Notes under the pieces: model-generated
Databases searched by the model: none
What the model was told of the DNA's origin: nothing
What the model saw: only the letters and a program-made list of their open reading frames with translations
Shown here: in pieces, positions 35,351 through 48,012 of the stretch
Numbering within the stretch: the first letter of the stretch is position 1
How the letters are laid out: each line of letters begins with the position of its first letter
Position numbers and translations under genes: made by a program
NCBI GenBank assembly: GCA_039720395.1
Contig: JBBPBK010000066.1
Span: forward strand, 62,001 to 126,000
Source of the DNA: Liquidambar formosana
Taxonomy: Eukaryota > Streptophyta > Magnoliopsida > Saxifragales > Altingiaceae
Length of the DNA stretch: 64,000 nt
Direction of reading: 5' to 3'

Positions 35351-36468
35351 TTAAAGGAAAGGAAATTAAGGTAAGAGGGATAGAGTTTCTAGGGTGGCGA
35401 TATTGCTAGAGTACAATAGGTTGAATTGATGAAATTAATTACCCTTTAAAGCCAAAATGAGCAAGACACCCTTTCCCCTGCCGGTGAACTCATCCGGACC
35501 CCAATGCCTCTCTCTCACACACCCTCTGCTGTCGATCGATCTGCAACTAATCCCCAATCCATCTCTCTCCTTTCCCCTTCGACTAGGATCTTCCACCTGC
35601 AACAACAAATTAAACGAAGAGAAGAAGGATGCGGTCGCGTGGGAAAGAAAAAAGCGGTGACGATTTGGATGAAGTTCTCCGAAGAAGGAGAAGACGAGCC
35701 AGAATGTTTTTTTCTTTTCATTCTATGTTTCTAAACGAACTTCCCACCCATAGCCATAAGCCAAGTGCCATTAGAATACTAGACCAACGCCCCAGTGGTC
35801 CACAGAGGCCAACCATGTGTATTTTTCTCAACCCCGGCTGTTGGGTTTGTCAGTTTGTGTAAACTGAATGGAAATTTAATAAAATGGGTATTTTCTTCCA
35901 TAATTCCGTTGAATTTCTCTTAGGACTTGTTTAGGGACTTGAAAGACTAAATCAGCATAGGTATAGTGCATAACTATTACTCCCTTCATTTTTAATTGAC
36001 TTTATCTTTTAGGAGACTAGTAAATGCTTTCATATCAATCCATATGTTTCAACATTCCAATTTTACCTTTAAGTATACAAAACATTGTAAAAAGAGAGAA
36101 TACCATTTCAAAAAGAATATTAGGAAATTAAATAAGAAAAATCATTGAATTTTTAAATGTAACAATAATTTTGGAACATCCCAAAAATGAAAATAAGCCA
36201 CTTAAATAGGAACAAAGGGAGTGTATAGTTTTTAAATTAACGAATTCATAGTTGGTTTGACAAAAACTGTATTTATACCTTATTTTCATTATAAAGTTGA
36301 ACGTTTAGCAAGAAAAAAAAGATTTAGTAAATACTGTTAAAACAAAACTAGTTAGACTTATCTTTATTTTACCAGGTTTTTAGATTTTCCAAACACCCCC
36401 TTAATATTGCTGGAATCGTAGTCTAAGTCCGCCACCGCCACCCCCACCCCCACCCCCACGCCTCTCTC

Positions 36469-36512
<44 letters not shown>

Positions 36513-36573
36513 GAAAATTCTACCACGCGTCACTTGAGTCCATGAAAAATCTGGGAACTAACCATGCTCTCAC
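35351..36573. other. spacer before the ectodomain exon array, with CT microsatellite
   Basis: No supported gene. A (CT)n microsatellite is at about 36466-36508, preceded by a CCACCC-rich stretch at 36430-36460. Confidence 0.5.
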
Positions 36574-36600
36574 TTGACTAGTTCCTTTGACTATTTATGC
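36574..36600 (+). promoter_or_regulatory. candidate core promoter with two W-box cores and TATA-like box
   Basis: TTGACT occurs at 36574-36579 and 36587-36592, next to TATTTATG, about 85 bp before the probable ATG at 36678. TATTTAT boxes sit at equivalent distances before the exons at 39104 and 44886. TTGAC[CT] is the core recognised by WRKY factors. This is inference from position and motif only. Confidence 0.4.
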
Positions 36601-36653
36601 TGCGTCATAGACATCCCTCACCATACCACACCACATAATCCATCTGCCACCAA

Positions 36654-37467
36654 ATGGTATTCCATGAGTTATTTCCAATGGAAGCTCACCTCCCCCCACC
36701 GTCCCTTGTACTACAGTACTCTATCATTACCATCTTCTTCATCGTCATCGCCCTTCCGTCATCTTACTGCATCGACGATCAACAGTTTGTGAATTGCAGT
36801 GATTCCTTCAATTGTGGAAGAATACAAAACATTGGGTATCCTTTCTGGGGAAATAATACACCCCAATACTGCGGCTGCCAAGCATTCCAGCTCGACTGCC
36901 CAGATGGTTATGTTGATCACCCTCTTATAACTATTGAGGGGCTGACATTCCGTCTACTAGCTATCAATCAATCTGCTCCTTATATGATAAGGATCGCGCG
37001 AACGGATTTCGTGCCACCCGGTTGTCCTGCCAAATTCGTTAACACCACTCTCAATAATAAATATCTCTCCCAGCGCAATAATCCAAACTTGAGAAACCTC
37101 TCCTTATTTTATGGTTGCCCGTCGGACGTCTTGTCGAAGGTTGTCTATAGTTTTAAGTGCACAGTTGAAGGTAGGGAAAGTGGTGCTTTCTACGAAACCA
37201 AAAATTGGGAAATTCAACCTCCAAACCTTGGAGCATGCAGCATCAATATCCAAGTTCCGGTTACTCAAATGGCTTTTGACCAGATCTGGAATGGGCACAC
37301 AACAGTGCCAAATGCCGTGGATGAAGGATTTGAAGTAGAGTATACTGTGAACCGCGATATTTGTTTGAAATGTGTGGAATCGGGTGGGATATGTGGATCT
37401 GACTCCACTTCGCTCCAATTTCGCTGCCTTTGCCGCGACCAGCCTCATTCTCTCACATGTCGAAGTG
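36654..37467 (+). CDS. LRK10L ectodomain exon 1 of array (GUB_WAK + WAK_assoc), intact
   Basis: Signal peptide followed by a secreted cysteine-rich receptor ectodomain. The ATG at 36654 opens the frame. The second ATG at 36678 (MEAHL) is shared with the exon at 39104 and is my preferred start. Features in order: hydrophobic signal (about residues 20-38), CNCG-like GUB_WAK opening with IQNIGYPFWGN and YCGCQAFQLDC, several N-X-S/T sites, LFYGCP, GAFY, then the closing Cys block (CLKCVESGGICGSD, CLC, LTCRSG). A phase-1 GT donor follows at 37468, matching juxtamembrane exons of the family. No kinase follows directly; the next intact acceptor module is at 49397. A 38-base T run begins 32 bases past the donor. 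Confidence 0.8.
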
Positions 37468-37495
37468 GTACGCATATTTTCCCACCCTCCCCCCA

Positions 37496-37536
<41 letters not shown>

Positions 37537-39020
37537 CTCGCACTATATATACAATTGCTTGCATAAATAAGATCACGTGAATGCCACAATCCCATTTAAA
37601 TAACCAAAAAAAAAAAAAAAAATCTAATCAAAACTTGCAGTATATTTAATAATTTTATCAAGTTCTACCGAAGCTCACCCATGTAATGTCTTACTTTGGG
37701 ACCTAACTAGGCGAGGGTAAAGCCAGAGTATTAGGTGGGGCAGTCGCCTGACCTCATTTTCTTGTTATATATATTTTATTCTTAAATTATATGAATTTCT
37801 AAAAAAAATTTCTCTTGATTTTTCTTTCTCACCTCTCTTATTTTTTATTTTTTCTCCCTATAAAAGTCACAATTCCTCTCAATATCTCATTCCATTAAGA
37901 GAGACCTAATACTCTCTCAATTCTCAAACGTTTCCCATTGAAATATGATTAATCAATGGGTAATAAATTTTTGCAGTTTTTTCTATAACAAAATCACAAG
38001 ATAAAAGAAAAATTTTGAACCAAAATTTTTTCATTTTAAAAAAAAAGAAAAAAATTAGGATATAGTATAAACCAAACAATGTTCGTCTCCCCCGGACTAA
38101 ATTACTGGCTTCATCCTTGTAGCTAAGTCCTTCGATTGGGAATGTGATAAGCTCTATTATTTCTTGTTACCGTACCCTTTTCAAAATTTTACTTGTTTAA
38201 AAAAAAAAAAAAAAAATTAGGCACTACAATGAAGTAGAATCGGTCGAACATTTGCTCCTTTTCTGCCCTTAGACACAACTGGTTTGGCTTGGCAGCCCCA
38301 GAGGGGTTGGATCAAGTTCAATATATGCAGATAGAGACTTCAACCCTACCTCTAAGCGAGCCCCTCTTAGAATTATGCGGTAATTCTCATGGAGAATTCA
38401 TCACTGGAAAGCAATTAAGATCTATTCAGTGTCTCTCACCTGGAATGGAAGCTGCATTTAGGCAGTGTTCATGGCCCAGCCCCTTAAAATTATTGTAGTT
38501 GTATTTGAAAGTGATGGTGCTAGAATCATTTCAGCTGCTAGAACCATACCCAATGTTGTTTATTCTTACATATGTCTAGACAAGCTAACATAGCGGATCA
38601 TTGCCTGGCATCAAAAGTTAAGCTATCGCACTACGCATTGCGTTGCGTTGCGGACGTCAACCCCAAAATTTGCCAGTTGCCACCCATCAAAATGCTTGTG
38701 GGTATGCCACTACCGACAATGGTCCACATGCCGATCATGTGTATTTATCCCAAACCCAGCCCATTTGGTTGGCGTCAATTGAATAGGGAAATAAAATGAG
38801 GTACTTTTCGTTTGCTGTTGCAGTCACTCGTCTACAGTGTAAGTCCTCTTTCTCTCTTTCTCTCGTGTGAAAATTCTACGAAGCTCGCCTTTCTTTGTCA
38901 AAAATAAATGATGTTTTTGGTTTGAATTATTTTGAAGGAAAGAACCATTCAATTTCTTTTAATTTGCTAGGAAATGAGTAAATAAAGATGCCCTGACTTT
39001 TCTCGATTAGTTTCCTTTCA
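37468..39020. other. sequence between ectodomain exons 1 and 2, no gene seen
   Basis: Non-coding, with T and A homopolymers at 37499-37536, 37605-37621 and 38199-38215. I looked for a juxtamembrane exon of the GC-TCC...CTAATAG type and found none. Confidence 0.5.
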
Positions 39021-39030
39021 ATATTTATAT
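39021..39030 (+). promoter_or_regulatory. TATA-like box before ectodomain exon 2
   Basis: ATATTTATAT, followed by TGCGTCATA as in the block at 36593. Lies about 80 bp before the ATG at 39104. Confidence 0.4.
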
Positions 39031-39103
39031 TGCGTCATAAACCGTAGATCAATCTCCCCAAACCACACCTCTCACCAAATTGTTCTTCCATGAGTTTATT
39101 CCA

Positions 39104-39869
39104 ATGGAAGCTCACCTCTTCCCACTGTCCCTTCTACTACACTCTCTCATCACCCTCTTCGTCATCTCGATCGCTCTTCCGCCGTCTTACTGCGTCGACG
39201 ACCAACACTTTTTGGCATGCAGGCGTTCCTTCAATTGCGGCGCAATACAAAACATTGGGTTTCCTTTCTTGGGAAATGGTAGACTCCGAGCCTGCGGCGC
39301 TGGGGCGTTCGAGCTCCAGTGCCGGGATGATGATTTCCCTCGTATAGATATTGGGAATCTCACATTCCGTGCACTAGATATCAATCAATCTGCTTATACC
39401 ATTAGGATTGCGAGAACAGATTTCTCGGGACCCGGTTGTCCGCAGAATCCCGTTAACACCACTCTGAATAAGTATCTCTTTTACCGCGATCCAAACCTGA
39501 CCAGAAACCTCAGCTTATTTTATGGTTGCCCCTTGGAGGTCTCGTCGACGGTTCCAAATAATTTTGAGTGCACAATTGACGGTACAAAGAAGCTAGAGGG
39601 TGCTTTCTATGCAGACGAATTGTTGGGGGTTCGTGAATGCAGCATCAAAATCCAAGTTCCGGTTCCTCAAATGCGTTTTGAGCAAGTCTTGAAAGGAATC
39701 GCATCAGTGAAGTATGCTGTGGATGAAGGATTTGGGGTGGAGTACTTTGCGGACCGCGATGTTTGTTTGAAATGTATGGAGTCGGGTGGGATTTGTGGAT
39801 CTAACACGAGTTCGCTCCAATTTAACTGCCTTTGCCCCGACCAACCTCATCCTCTATCATGTCCGAAAG
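39104..39869 (+). CDS. LRK10L ectodomain exon 2 of array, intact
   Basis: Signal peptide (MEAHLFPLSLLLHSL onward), then mature start near VDDQHFLAC. GUB_WAK with FNCGAIQNIGFPFLGN and ACGAGAFELQC, N-glycosylation sites, LFYGCP, GAFYADE, the QVPVPQM strand, and closing Cys block (CLKCMESGGICGSN, CLC, LSCPKG). I chose the ATG at 39104, because the frame upstream has only a TTG. A phase-1 donor GT is at 39870. If the intron were retained, a 24-residue hydrophobic/basic tail would follow before the stop. It is more diverged from its neighbours than exons 1 and 4 are from each other. Confidence 0.8.
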
Positions 39870-41890
39870 GTATGCGTATCTCACCCACTTTTCTTATTTT
39901 CCTTCCCACCATACGCTTGAAAAAATTTCTCTGCCATATTTTGTGATATATACATCTATTGTTCTAGTCATAGAGGTCTAATGACCAAAAAACAACCCTA
40001 GAGTTCTCATAGTCAGGAGATAGTGGATGATTGCAAAATCATTATGGTGGTCTCTTTAAATTAAGCCCCTTGTGGATGAATATGCATTGAAGGAACAAGA
40101 TCAATTATAAGCTTTGCTTTAATTAATACGGAGTATCTTGTAATTACCAATCCCAGTTAGCAGATAGTGCGCTCCTATCTTATTTATGAGGGGGAGGAAC
40201 AGTAAGATCTTCTGCCTTGTTAGGAAAACCTTGAATTTCCCACGGATTATGAGAGTTCAAATCTTCCGAGAAAATAAAATCCCATGTTTTAAGCAAAGCG
40301 AACACCCCCTTTTTGATTAAATCCTGAGAATTTGCAATTGCCACCCCTAATTCATGTGAAACGAATAGACCCTCAGGGAAATACTACCAATGTTCTCAAT
40401 CCACACCAAAATTAATACTAGGTCAATTGGACTTTCCAAACCAGAAAAATAGTAAAATTTAGCGAATAGAGTGAAAGTTCAGTCTCTCCACTTTATGGCC
40501 CTATATATTCATCTGTGATTCATGTTCTCCTGGAAATGCTTCTCTCTTTATTAACTAATTAAGTGTTATACTAAATTAAGTTGCAATACTCTTGGCTCTG
40601 ACCAAATTGTGAACGAAATTCCAAAATATGAAAATGTTTTAAACTTAGGATTATAGTTTCAGACCTACAAATGGGCCATCGGGGTTTTATTAATAAGCTT
40701 GCCCAAGAGAGAGCATAAAAGTTTTGGCTCACCGTGTGTGAAGCTGTAAGTTCACAGCTAGAGAGCGAAGACTTTGTAATGATAAAACCCAAGGATAATT
40801 AGGATCGTACTCAACTCAACCTTTTTAATTAAAAAACTCTGCTTAGCAAAATTAACTAATTTATTTTATAGCTAGTGGCATAAGTTATTAATAAGCCATG
40901 AAAAAACGTGGCGGTATCCTCGTAACAATTACATGGGCTTACTTTAGGAAACAAGTGAGATTGGTAGTAGTTTTGAGTGGGCATTCTTATTTCGTAGTAG
41001 AAACTCAGTCATAGTGACTTCAAAGATGGCAGCTGACATATGAGGTGGGAATTCTTGAAATTTTTTATGAGCAGTTTAACAATATTTTGCATGCAGCTTC
41101 CATTGATCTGTCTCTATCTGAGCAAAAGGTGGGATGTTAATTCCTTTCCTTCCTAGCGTACCCTACCTTCTACATTCTACGAAAGAGTGGCCTTTGGATA
41201 ATAATATTTACACTCGACTCCATCTGGAACTGGTCAACGTGGAAAATTGTTCTTCAAAACTATACAACTACGGAAGAGTCGCCTTTCTTCATAATATTTT
41301 ATTATATATATGAAGCTAATCATTTTTTCTTTCTTAAATTAGTGTTTTTTTTTTTTTTTAATTTCCTAAATTACCATTAAAAAAAATATCACAACCAATA
41401 ATGGACCATACCAATAATTCCTTTCCTTCCTAAATTATCAAATTGGTCATTCTGACTAGTACTCGTAATTGTTAATTACACTTTTACCCTTCTAAACTCT
41501 ACCTCCCTCTCTCAAAAAACCCACATCCGTTGATATTTTGTGTAAGACTTTTTATTCTTACACTCTTTAATATCCTTTTTTAAGAATAACATTTTGTCAC
41601 TCGAACCATTGATGTAGTTACCCAACCCATACTTGTTATGGATGTTAAATTTCAAGGTAATCAAATATTAGGAATAAACTTATATTTTCTTTATAAATAT
41701 AAACTTATATTTTTTTTTATTTTATTTATAAATAAAACTATAATTTATGGCATATATATGATCGTGAATATTCCAAGAAGCTCACATTTTTAATTTTTCT
41801 CTGTCAAAACATGCGACTGGTCTGCCTGTTTACATTATATCCATCTATGAAAAGACCTTTCTATCATTTTGCTTTGAATAGTATGCTCTG
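39870..41890. other. sequence between ectodomain exons 2 and 3, no gene seen
   Basis: AT-rich, no supported exon. A candidate short exon-like AG...GT interval at about 41098-41130 has no similarity to the family's juxtamembrane exon and was not annotated. Confidence 0.5.
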
Positions 41891-41892
41891 CC

Positions 41893-41902
41893 TATGTTTA
41901 CA
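41893..41902 (+). promoter_or_regulatory. TATA-like box before ectodomain exon 3
   Basis: TATGTTTACA, about 85 bp before the ATG at 41980. The same neighbourhood (AGTATGCTCTGCCTATG) recurs before the broken copy at 45814. Confidence 0.35.
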
Positions 41903-41979
41903 CATCCCCTCACCACACCACACCACACCACACCACACCGCATCTCCCACCAAATGTTCTTCCCATGTGAAATTTTCAA

Positions 41980-42769
41980 ATGAGCTCCCACCTCTTCCCT
42001 TCATCCCTTCTACCTTCCACCATCACCACCATCTTCTTCATCTTCATCGCCATTCGCACAGCTTACTGCCAAGACAATGAACAGTACACCGAGTGCAGCC
42101 AACGCTACGGGTGCGGACCCATTCAAAACATCGGTTACCCTTTTTGGGGAAATGGTAGGCCTCATTTCTGCGGTCGCCAAGGCTTCGAGCTCACATGCCA
42201 ACAAGACAACAATTACTCTATCATTGACATGGATTCGCAGAAATTCCGCGTACTTGAAATCAACCAACCTGGCAATACGATGAGGATTGCACGAATGGAC
42301 TTTTGGAACACCACTTGTCCTAAGGAATTCCTTGACACCACCCTCAACTACACTCTCTTTGATTACATTCCCACCGATAGAAACCTAAGTTTATTCTACG
42401 GCTGCTCCTCGCTGGATACACCGATTCGTAATAATTTCACATGCGCCATGGATGGAACAGAGAGCGGTGCTTTCTATGTTGACGAATCGTTCGAAGGAGT
42501 TGAGGTGCCAAACCTTGAGAATACTACATGCGAGGTCAAAGTCAGGGTTCCGGTTCTTCGAACAGCTCTTGACAATCTCACTATTGGTAGAGGAGCAACG
42601 CTGCAAGAAGCTTTGAACGGTGGGTTTGATGTGGAGTACTATAACATAGACGACTTTGCGTGCACTGCGTGTAATCGTTCTGGGGGCATATGTGGATCAT
42701 CTAACTCCACTTCGCCCTTCATATGCTTCTGCGAGGATCAACCTCACCCATTTTTGTGTCCAAGCCCTG
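41980..42769 (+). CDS. LRK10L ectodomain exon 3 of array, intact
   Basis: 264 codons. Signal peptide (SSHLFPSSLLPSTITTIFF), mature start near QDNEQYTEC. GUB_WAK with YGCGPIQNIGYPFWGN and HFCGRQGFELTC, many N-X-S/T sites, LFYGCS, GAFYVDES, a VPVLRTALDNL strand, ATLQEAL, then Cys block (CTACNRSGGICGSSNS, CFC, FLCPSPG). The phase-1 donor GT at 42770 is compatible with the exon at 49397, 6.6 kb away. Intron retention would stop after five codons. It is the nearest intact ectodomain exon to the intact kinase. Confidence 0.8.
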
Positions 42770-44789
42770 GTATGTATAGTACTTCTTGAGTTCCTTCTTA
42801 GGCATAGGCCTTTTCATATATGGTCATTAATTGCATAGATCTTTGGGAAATTACAATGAACTGCTTCATAATAATTTGGGGGAAAAAAAATACTGCAATG
42901 TCATTGGCAAAAGTCTAGGACCCTCTCTCTTTATTTATTTATTTATTTATTTTTTAGGTAACATGAATTAGAAATTCATTACAACATATATCAAATATAA
43001 ATTTTCTAAGAACTAAACCCAAAACTTGCACAGCTGCGCTACTAAACCACGAGGTCATTAGCGTTTTGGCTTTTTATTCCTTTAGGATTGGAATTGTCAC
43101 AAATGGACCATACCAAATACCAAATACCGAAACATTATAAAGGGTGTAATATTAGGGCTCCAGTTGCAAATCTTCTTAATTAGCTAGCTATTGATGCAGG
43201 AACTTAATCAATATTGATAAAAGCTACAGTTGCTACGTGGAAGCATGGGATTAAATCCTGTATCCCATAGATCATAGCGTCTCGGTTGAGATCTATGTTA
43301 TAGTACTCCACAGAAAAAGAAAAAGAAAAAGGAAAAAATGAAAATTTCTCCTGCTCTCGGGTTCCGTTCCAATCGGAATTTTTGTCATCAATTATAACGT
43401 CCCATGTAAATGATGTCATGGACCATTTTGTAGTGTCATAATTTTGGACAATTCAGACCCAGGATCAATTACACTAAAAGAAAAAACGTTTCATGATTTA
43501 GGACAATTCTAATGACCTTCTTCTCCTTGTAATTAACGTGTTTGTGAAGCCAATCCACCAAATCCCTCTCTACTGTCATACCCATTGTCCTTTGCTGCAC
43601 ATGACCATATGTGCTGTCGTGGCCAGCCTAAAGTGATTCTCATTATGGTTGGTACTTGGAAGTGGCATGTTAAATTTAGATTGGAATTCTTGACTTTTTC
43701 TAAACCAGTGGCCTCCCTAACAATGTTATGCACCTTCGTATGGGCCTTTCAGGTCCATGTGTGTCTCCATCTGGGTACATCTCTAGGCTTCCAAAATACC
43801 CCCTTAATAGTATTATCTTTAATTTCCTTGATATCCTGCTCTGCCTTCTAGGAAACAATTGGTTCTGGACAATTCAACCATTCTAAACTTACGCTGAGGA
43901 AAGAATAAAAAAACTCTAAGCTTGCGATATATATATATATACACACTATTCTGAACCATTTGATGGCATGGAAAAAATCTCTCTTTGAATTTATTTTCTG
44001 GAGTTAAATATTTTATAAAAAATTTAAAAAAATTAAATTACTAAAGTTACTAATTCCATCAACCTACTTTATTTATGAGTTAATATTTCAATGACAATTT
44101 AGTCATTAAAAAAAAAAAAAAAAACTGAACCTCTCTTGTTTTTTCAAAAATAAATGAAATGAATGCCACATGAAATGGTAGATCATGCCGATGAATGAAT
44201 ATTTTTTTTATCTTTTTAACAAACGTGTTTGGAGCTGAGCCTTTGCACCCTGACTAGTTAATCCATCTAACACGTATAATCCTTTTGTACCACACGCATT
44301 AGATAATTACCACATCATTTAGATCCTAGGGTAGAGACCCTAAAAGGATCAAATTTTTCACTAGGATTTAAGCATTTGACCTATGCTTTTTTAGGTGCGT
44401 TTGAAGGCTCAACTTGTCATTAGGCTTATCCATAGGAGTTGATATATTCCAATGAATGAATACAATAGATGTGGTATCACAATTAAAAATGTTGCAATTG
44501 GATCACAAATACCCCTTAGACATTAGAGGGCCTTTTTTTTTTTATAACTATTTTTCTTTTTTTCAAAATTATTTTAACGTTTCTATCACGGTCTCGTATA
44601 TATTCAACCTGGTTTAGGTACTTGAAGTCTAAAATCTTAAAAGTTTGAAAATCAAGAAGAAATTTCTAATAAGCTCACTATTCTTTGTCAAAGTAAATGC
44701 TCTGTCTGCTTACGTACGTTACCAACAAACTCCAAGAAGAAACCATTCATTCATTTTCCTTTGAAAATTATGCTCTCGCTTTCCCTTTC
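42770..44789. other. sequence between ectodomain exons 3 and 4, no gene seen
   Basis: Non-coding, with T/A runs and a short (AT)n at about 43929-43944. No juxtamembrane or kinase exon follows exon 3 here. Confidence 0.5.
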
Positions 44790-44800
44790 ATATTTATACT
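44790..44800 (+). promoter_or_regulatory. TATA-like box before ectodomain exon 4
   Basis: ATATTTATACT with TCCTCATAAACC after it, in the same relative place as the boxes before exons 1 and 2. Confidence 0.35.
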
Positions 44801-44885
44801 TCCTCATAAACCATGGTCCATAACTCCATATATCCCTCTCGCCAAACCACACCTCCCCCAAATGGTATTCCATGAGTTATTTCCA

Positions 44886-45594
44886 ATGGAAGCTCATCTC
44901 TTCCCACTGTCCCTTGTACTACACTCTATCATCATCCTCTCTTTCATCTCCATCGCCCTTCCCACATCTTACTGCATCGACGATCAACAGTTTGTGAATT
45001 GCAGTGATTCCTTCAATTGTGGAAGAATACAAAACATAGGGTATCCTTTCTTGGGAAATAATACACCCCAATACTGCGGCCGCCAAGCATTCCAGCTCGA
45101 CTGCCCACATGGTTATGATGATCACCCTCTTATAGCTATTGAGGGGCTGACATTCCGTCTACTGGCTATCAATCAATCTGCTCCTTATACAATGACGATC
45201 GCGCGAATGGATGTTGTGCCAGCCGGTTGTCCTGCCAAGTTCGTTAACACTATTCTCAATAAATATCTCTCCCAACGCAATAATCCAAACTTGAGAAACC
45301 TCTCCTTATTTTGGTTGCCTGTCGGACGTCTTGCGGAAGGCTGTCTATAGTTTTAAGTGCACAATCGACGGTAGGGTGAGTGGTGCTTTCTACGAAACCA
45401 AAAATTGGGGAAATCAACCTCCAAACCTTGGAGCCTGCAGCATCAATATCCAAGTTCCGGTTACTCAAATGGCTTTTGACCAGATCTGGAATGGACACAC
45501 ATCAGTGCCAGATGCCGTGGATGAAGGATTTGAAGTAGAGTACACTGTGAACCGTGATATCTGTTTGAAATGTGTGAAATCGGGTGGGATATGC
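44886..45594 (+). pseudogene. LRK10L ectodomain exon 4 of array, frameshifted and truncated
   Basis: Very similar to exon 1 (36678) along its length. A 2-nt deletion at about 45311 turns the LFYGCP region out of frame. The C-terminal end after GGIC is lost: at about 45594 the sequence switches directly into the upstream flank of exon 5 (TATGGCATATATATGATCGT, also at 41750). The splice donor is therefore missing. This is a deletion between tandem units. Confidence 0.85.
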
Positions 45595-45813
45595 ATATTT
45601 ATGGCATATATATGATCGTGAGTATTCCAAGAAACTCACATTTCTAATTTTTCTCTGTCAAAACATGCGACTGGTCTGCCTGTTTACATTATATCCATCC
45701 ATGAAAGGACCTTTCTATCATTTTCCTTCGAATAGTATGCTCTGCCTATGCTTACATATCCCCTCACCACACCACATCTCCCACCAGATGTTCTTCCCAT
45801 GTGTTATTATCAA

Positions 45814-46449
45814 ATGAACCACCAGTTTCCCTCATCCCTTCTACCTTCCACCATCGCCACCATCTTCTTCATCTTCATCGCCATCAACACAGCTTACTGC
45901 GAAGAAGATGAACAGTACATCGAGTGCAGGCAACGCTACGGGTGCGGACCCATTCAAAACATCGGTTACCCTTTCTAGGGAAAGGGTAGGCCTCATTTCT
46001 GCGGTCGCCAAGGGTTTGAGCTCACATGCCAACAAGACAACAATTAATCAACCAACCTGGCAATACGATGAGGATTTCACGAATGGACTTGTGGAACACC
46101 ACTTGTCCTAAGGAATTCCTTAACACCACCCTCAACTACACTCGCTTTTATTACGTTCCCACCGATAGAAACCTAAGTTTATTCTACGGCTGCTCCTCGC
46201 TGGATATGCCACTTCGTAATATTTTCACATGCACCATGGATGGAACAGAGAGCGATGCTTTCTACGTTGACGAATCATTGGAAGGAGTTGAGGTGCCAAA
46301 CCTTGAGGATTTGCTTTCTACATGCGCGGACAAAGTCTGGTTTCCGGTTCTTGGAACGGCTCTTGGCCAACTTAATGGTGGAGGGGCAACGCTGCAAGAA
46401 GCTTTGAACCTTGGGTTTGATGTGGAGTATCATAAGCTTCGAATCCCGG
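45814..46449 (+). pseudogene. LRK10L ectodomain exon 5 of array, nonsense and internal deletions
   Basis: Closest to exon 3 (41980). The Trp of the PFWGN motif is TAG at 45976-45978. About 43 bp are missing near 46047, and the closing Cys block is deleted, although a GT donor remains at 46450. A scrap of the Cys block (TATGCTTCTGCGAGGATCAA) lies downstream at about 46592. Dead copy. Confidence 0.85.
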
Positions 46450-47092
46450 GTACGTTTAGTATTTCTTGATTTCCTTCTTAAGTTCTTAGGTATAACGGCC
46501 TTATCATATGTGATCATTGCATAGATCTTTGGTAAATTACAATGAGCTGCTCCATAATATTTTTGGCGAAAAAAAAGAAATACTGCAATGTTATATGCTT
46601 CTGCGAGGATCAACTTAACTTTTCTTTAGAAATTCGCCCCATTGTGGGAAAACCATGAATCTACAAAAGAAGTTTACAATTCCGTTATAATAAAAAAACT
46701 ACCAATGCATCTCACCCCACTATGAACGAGTTACGCTAAATTGAGGTGCTGTACTCTGGGATCGAACCTGATGCAAATGATGCCAGCAAAATATTAAAAG
46801 GAGGAAAAAACCCAAAAAAAAAAAGAAAAAAAAAAGAAAATTGTAATTCTAGGATTGTAGTTCCAAATCTGCAAATGTCCAGGTTTTGCTACTATTCATG
46901 CTTATTCAATGGGTTGATGGTTTTTTCCAAACCAACACCAAATCCAGAACGCTTATTCAATGATGTGTTGTTAGCTCCGAATTCAGATTGGTAGGCCATG
47001 TCTTGCGATATTTTACTTGCCCTTTTCATTGCTGTTGTGGGTAAGGGTTTTTTTCATTATTACAAAGATGATGATGATGTTTATCTATGAAT
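46450..47092. other. spacer after the ectodomain array, no gene seen
   Basis: Non-coding. Parts match 10630-10680 and 11290-11350, the intron of the first broken gene, so this is former intron sequence of the family. Confidence 0.5.
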
Positions 47093-47796
47093 GGATACCA
47101 TAGCCCCATCCACCATGGGTTCAGATCCTCTCCAGTTTGATGTCCTCCAGTCCTGTCCAGTCGATGGTTTTTGAAGTGCCACATCTATGGTAGTCGATCC
47201 AAGGGTGGAGTGAGCCACGTCATCTATTCACTTAAACGGACGTTTTCCTCGTATGAATCCCAAGGGTAACAACTCGTCTTCAACGCACGGATATTTCAAC
47301 ACTTGTTTATTTTCTCTCTCCTCATCGGCAAACCTTAGAAGAATGCACGGTCTGAAAAATTACAAGTAGAGGGGAACGGAGATAAAATGCGAACAAGAGA
47401 ACCATTGATGAGAATTTTAATTTTAACGAACATTGAAAAGAATATTGAAGAGGAGAGGAAACGGGGGGCAATGGGTTTGGATTCCATCCTTATATAAGTT
47501 CCCATCTTCTTTTTGTCCCCTTTTGGTTGAAAATCTAAAATTGGTCAAGTGTGAGCACTAGTTTTGTATCATTCGTGGAAGAATCTCTGGCACTTATAAT
47601 GCTTGCAGAAGCACTAAAGCAACTATGGTGCATTCGTCGGCTGTAGGCCACAGTTGATCTTTCCGATTGATTTTGCATGCTTTTTTTTGGATAGACTCAA
47701 AAAAATGTGGCGCGTTAATAGCCGTAGACTTGATAAGACAGGACGGTATTAAATTGGAGAGGATCTGAACCCATGGAGCATGGGGCTATGGTATCT
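47093..47796. mobile_element. TIR element of about 0.7 kb
   Basis: The left end GGATACCATAGCCCCAT, then CATGGGTTCAGATCCTCTCC, is mirrored at the right by GGAGAGGATCTGAACCCATG, then ATGGGGCTATGGTATC. The interior has no transposase frame. Target duplication not resolved. Confidence 0.7.
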
Positions 47797-48012
47797 CCAT
47801 GGGGCTATGTTATCCATTCATATTCCATTGATGTTTAGCCCATATCCTTTCTTTGACCATTGAATAGAAGTAAAAATTGGAAAGCAAATCAAACCAATTG
47901 CTCTGTTTCTTTAACCATGGATCATGATGATAATTGAATTGTTTGATTGACAAAACCAATTGCATAAAGAAATTCTAGCTTAATTGAGCTGGTTTTTTTA
48001 TATATGCTTATA

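Noticed and set aside
41098..41130. Possible short exon bounded by AG and GT after ectodomain exon 2
   Set aside because: No similarity to the family's juxtamembrane exon; such intervals are common by chance.
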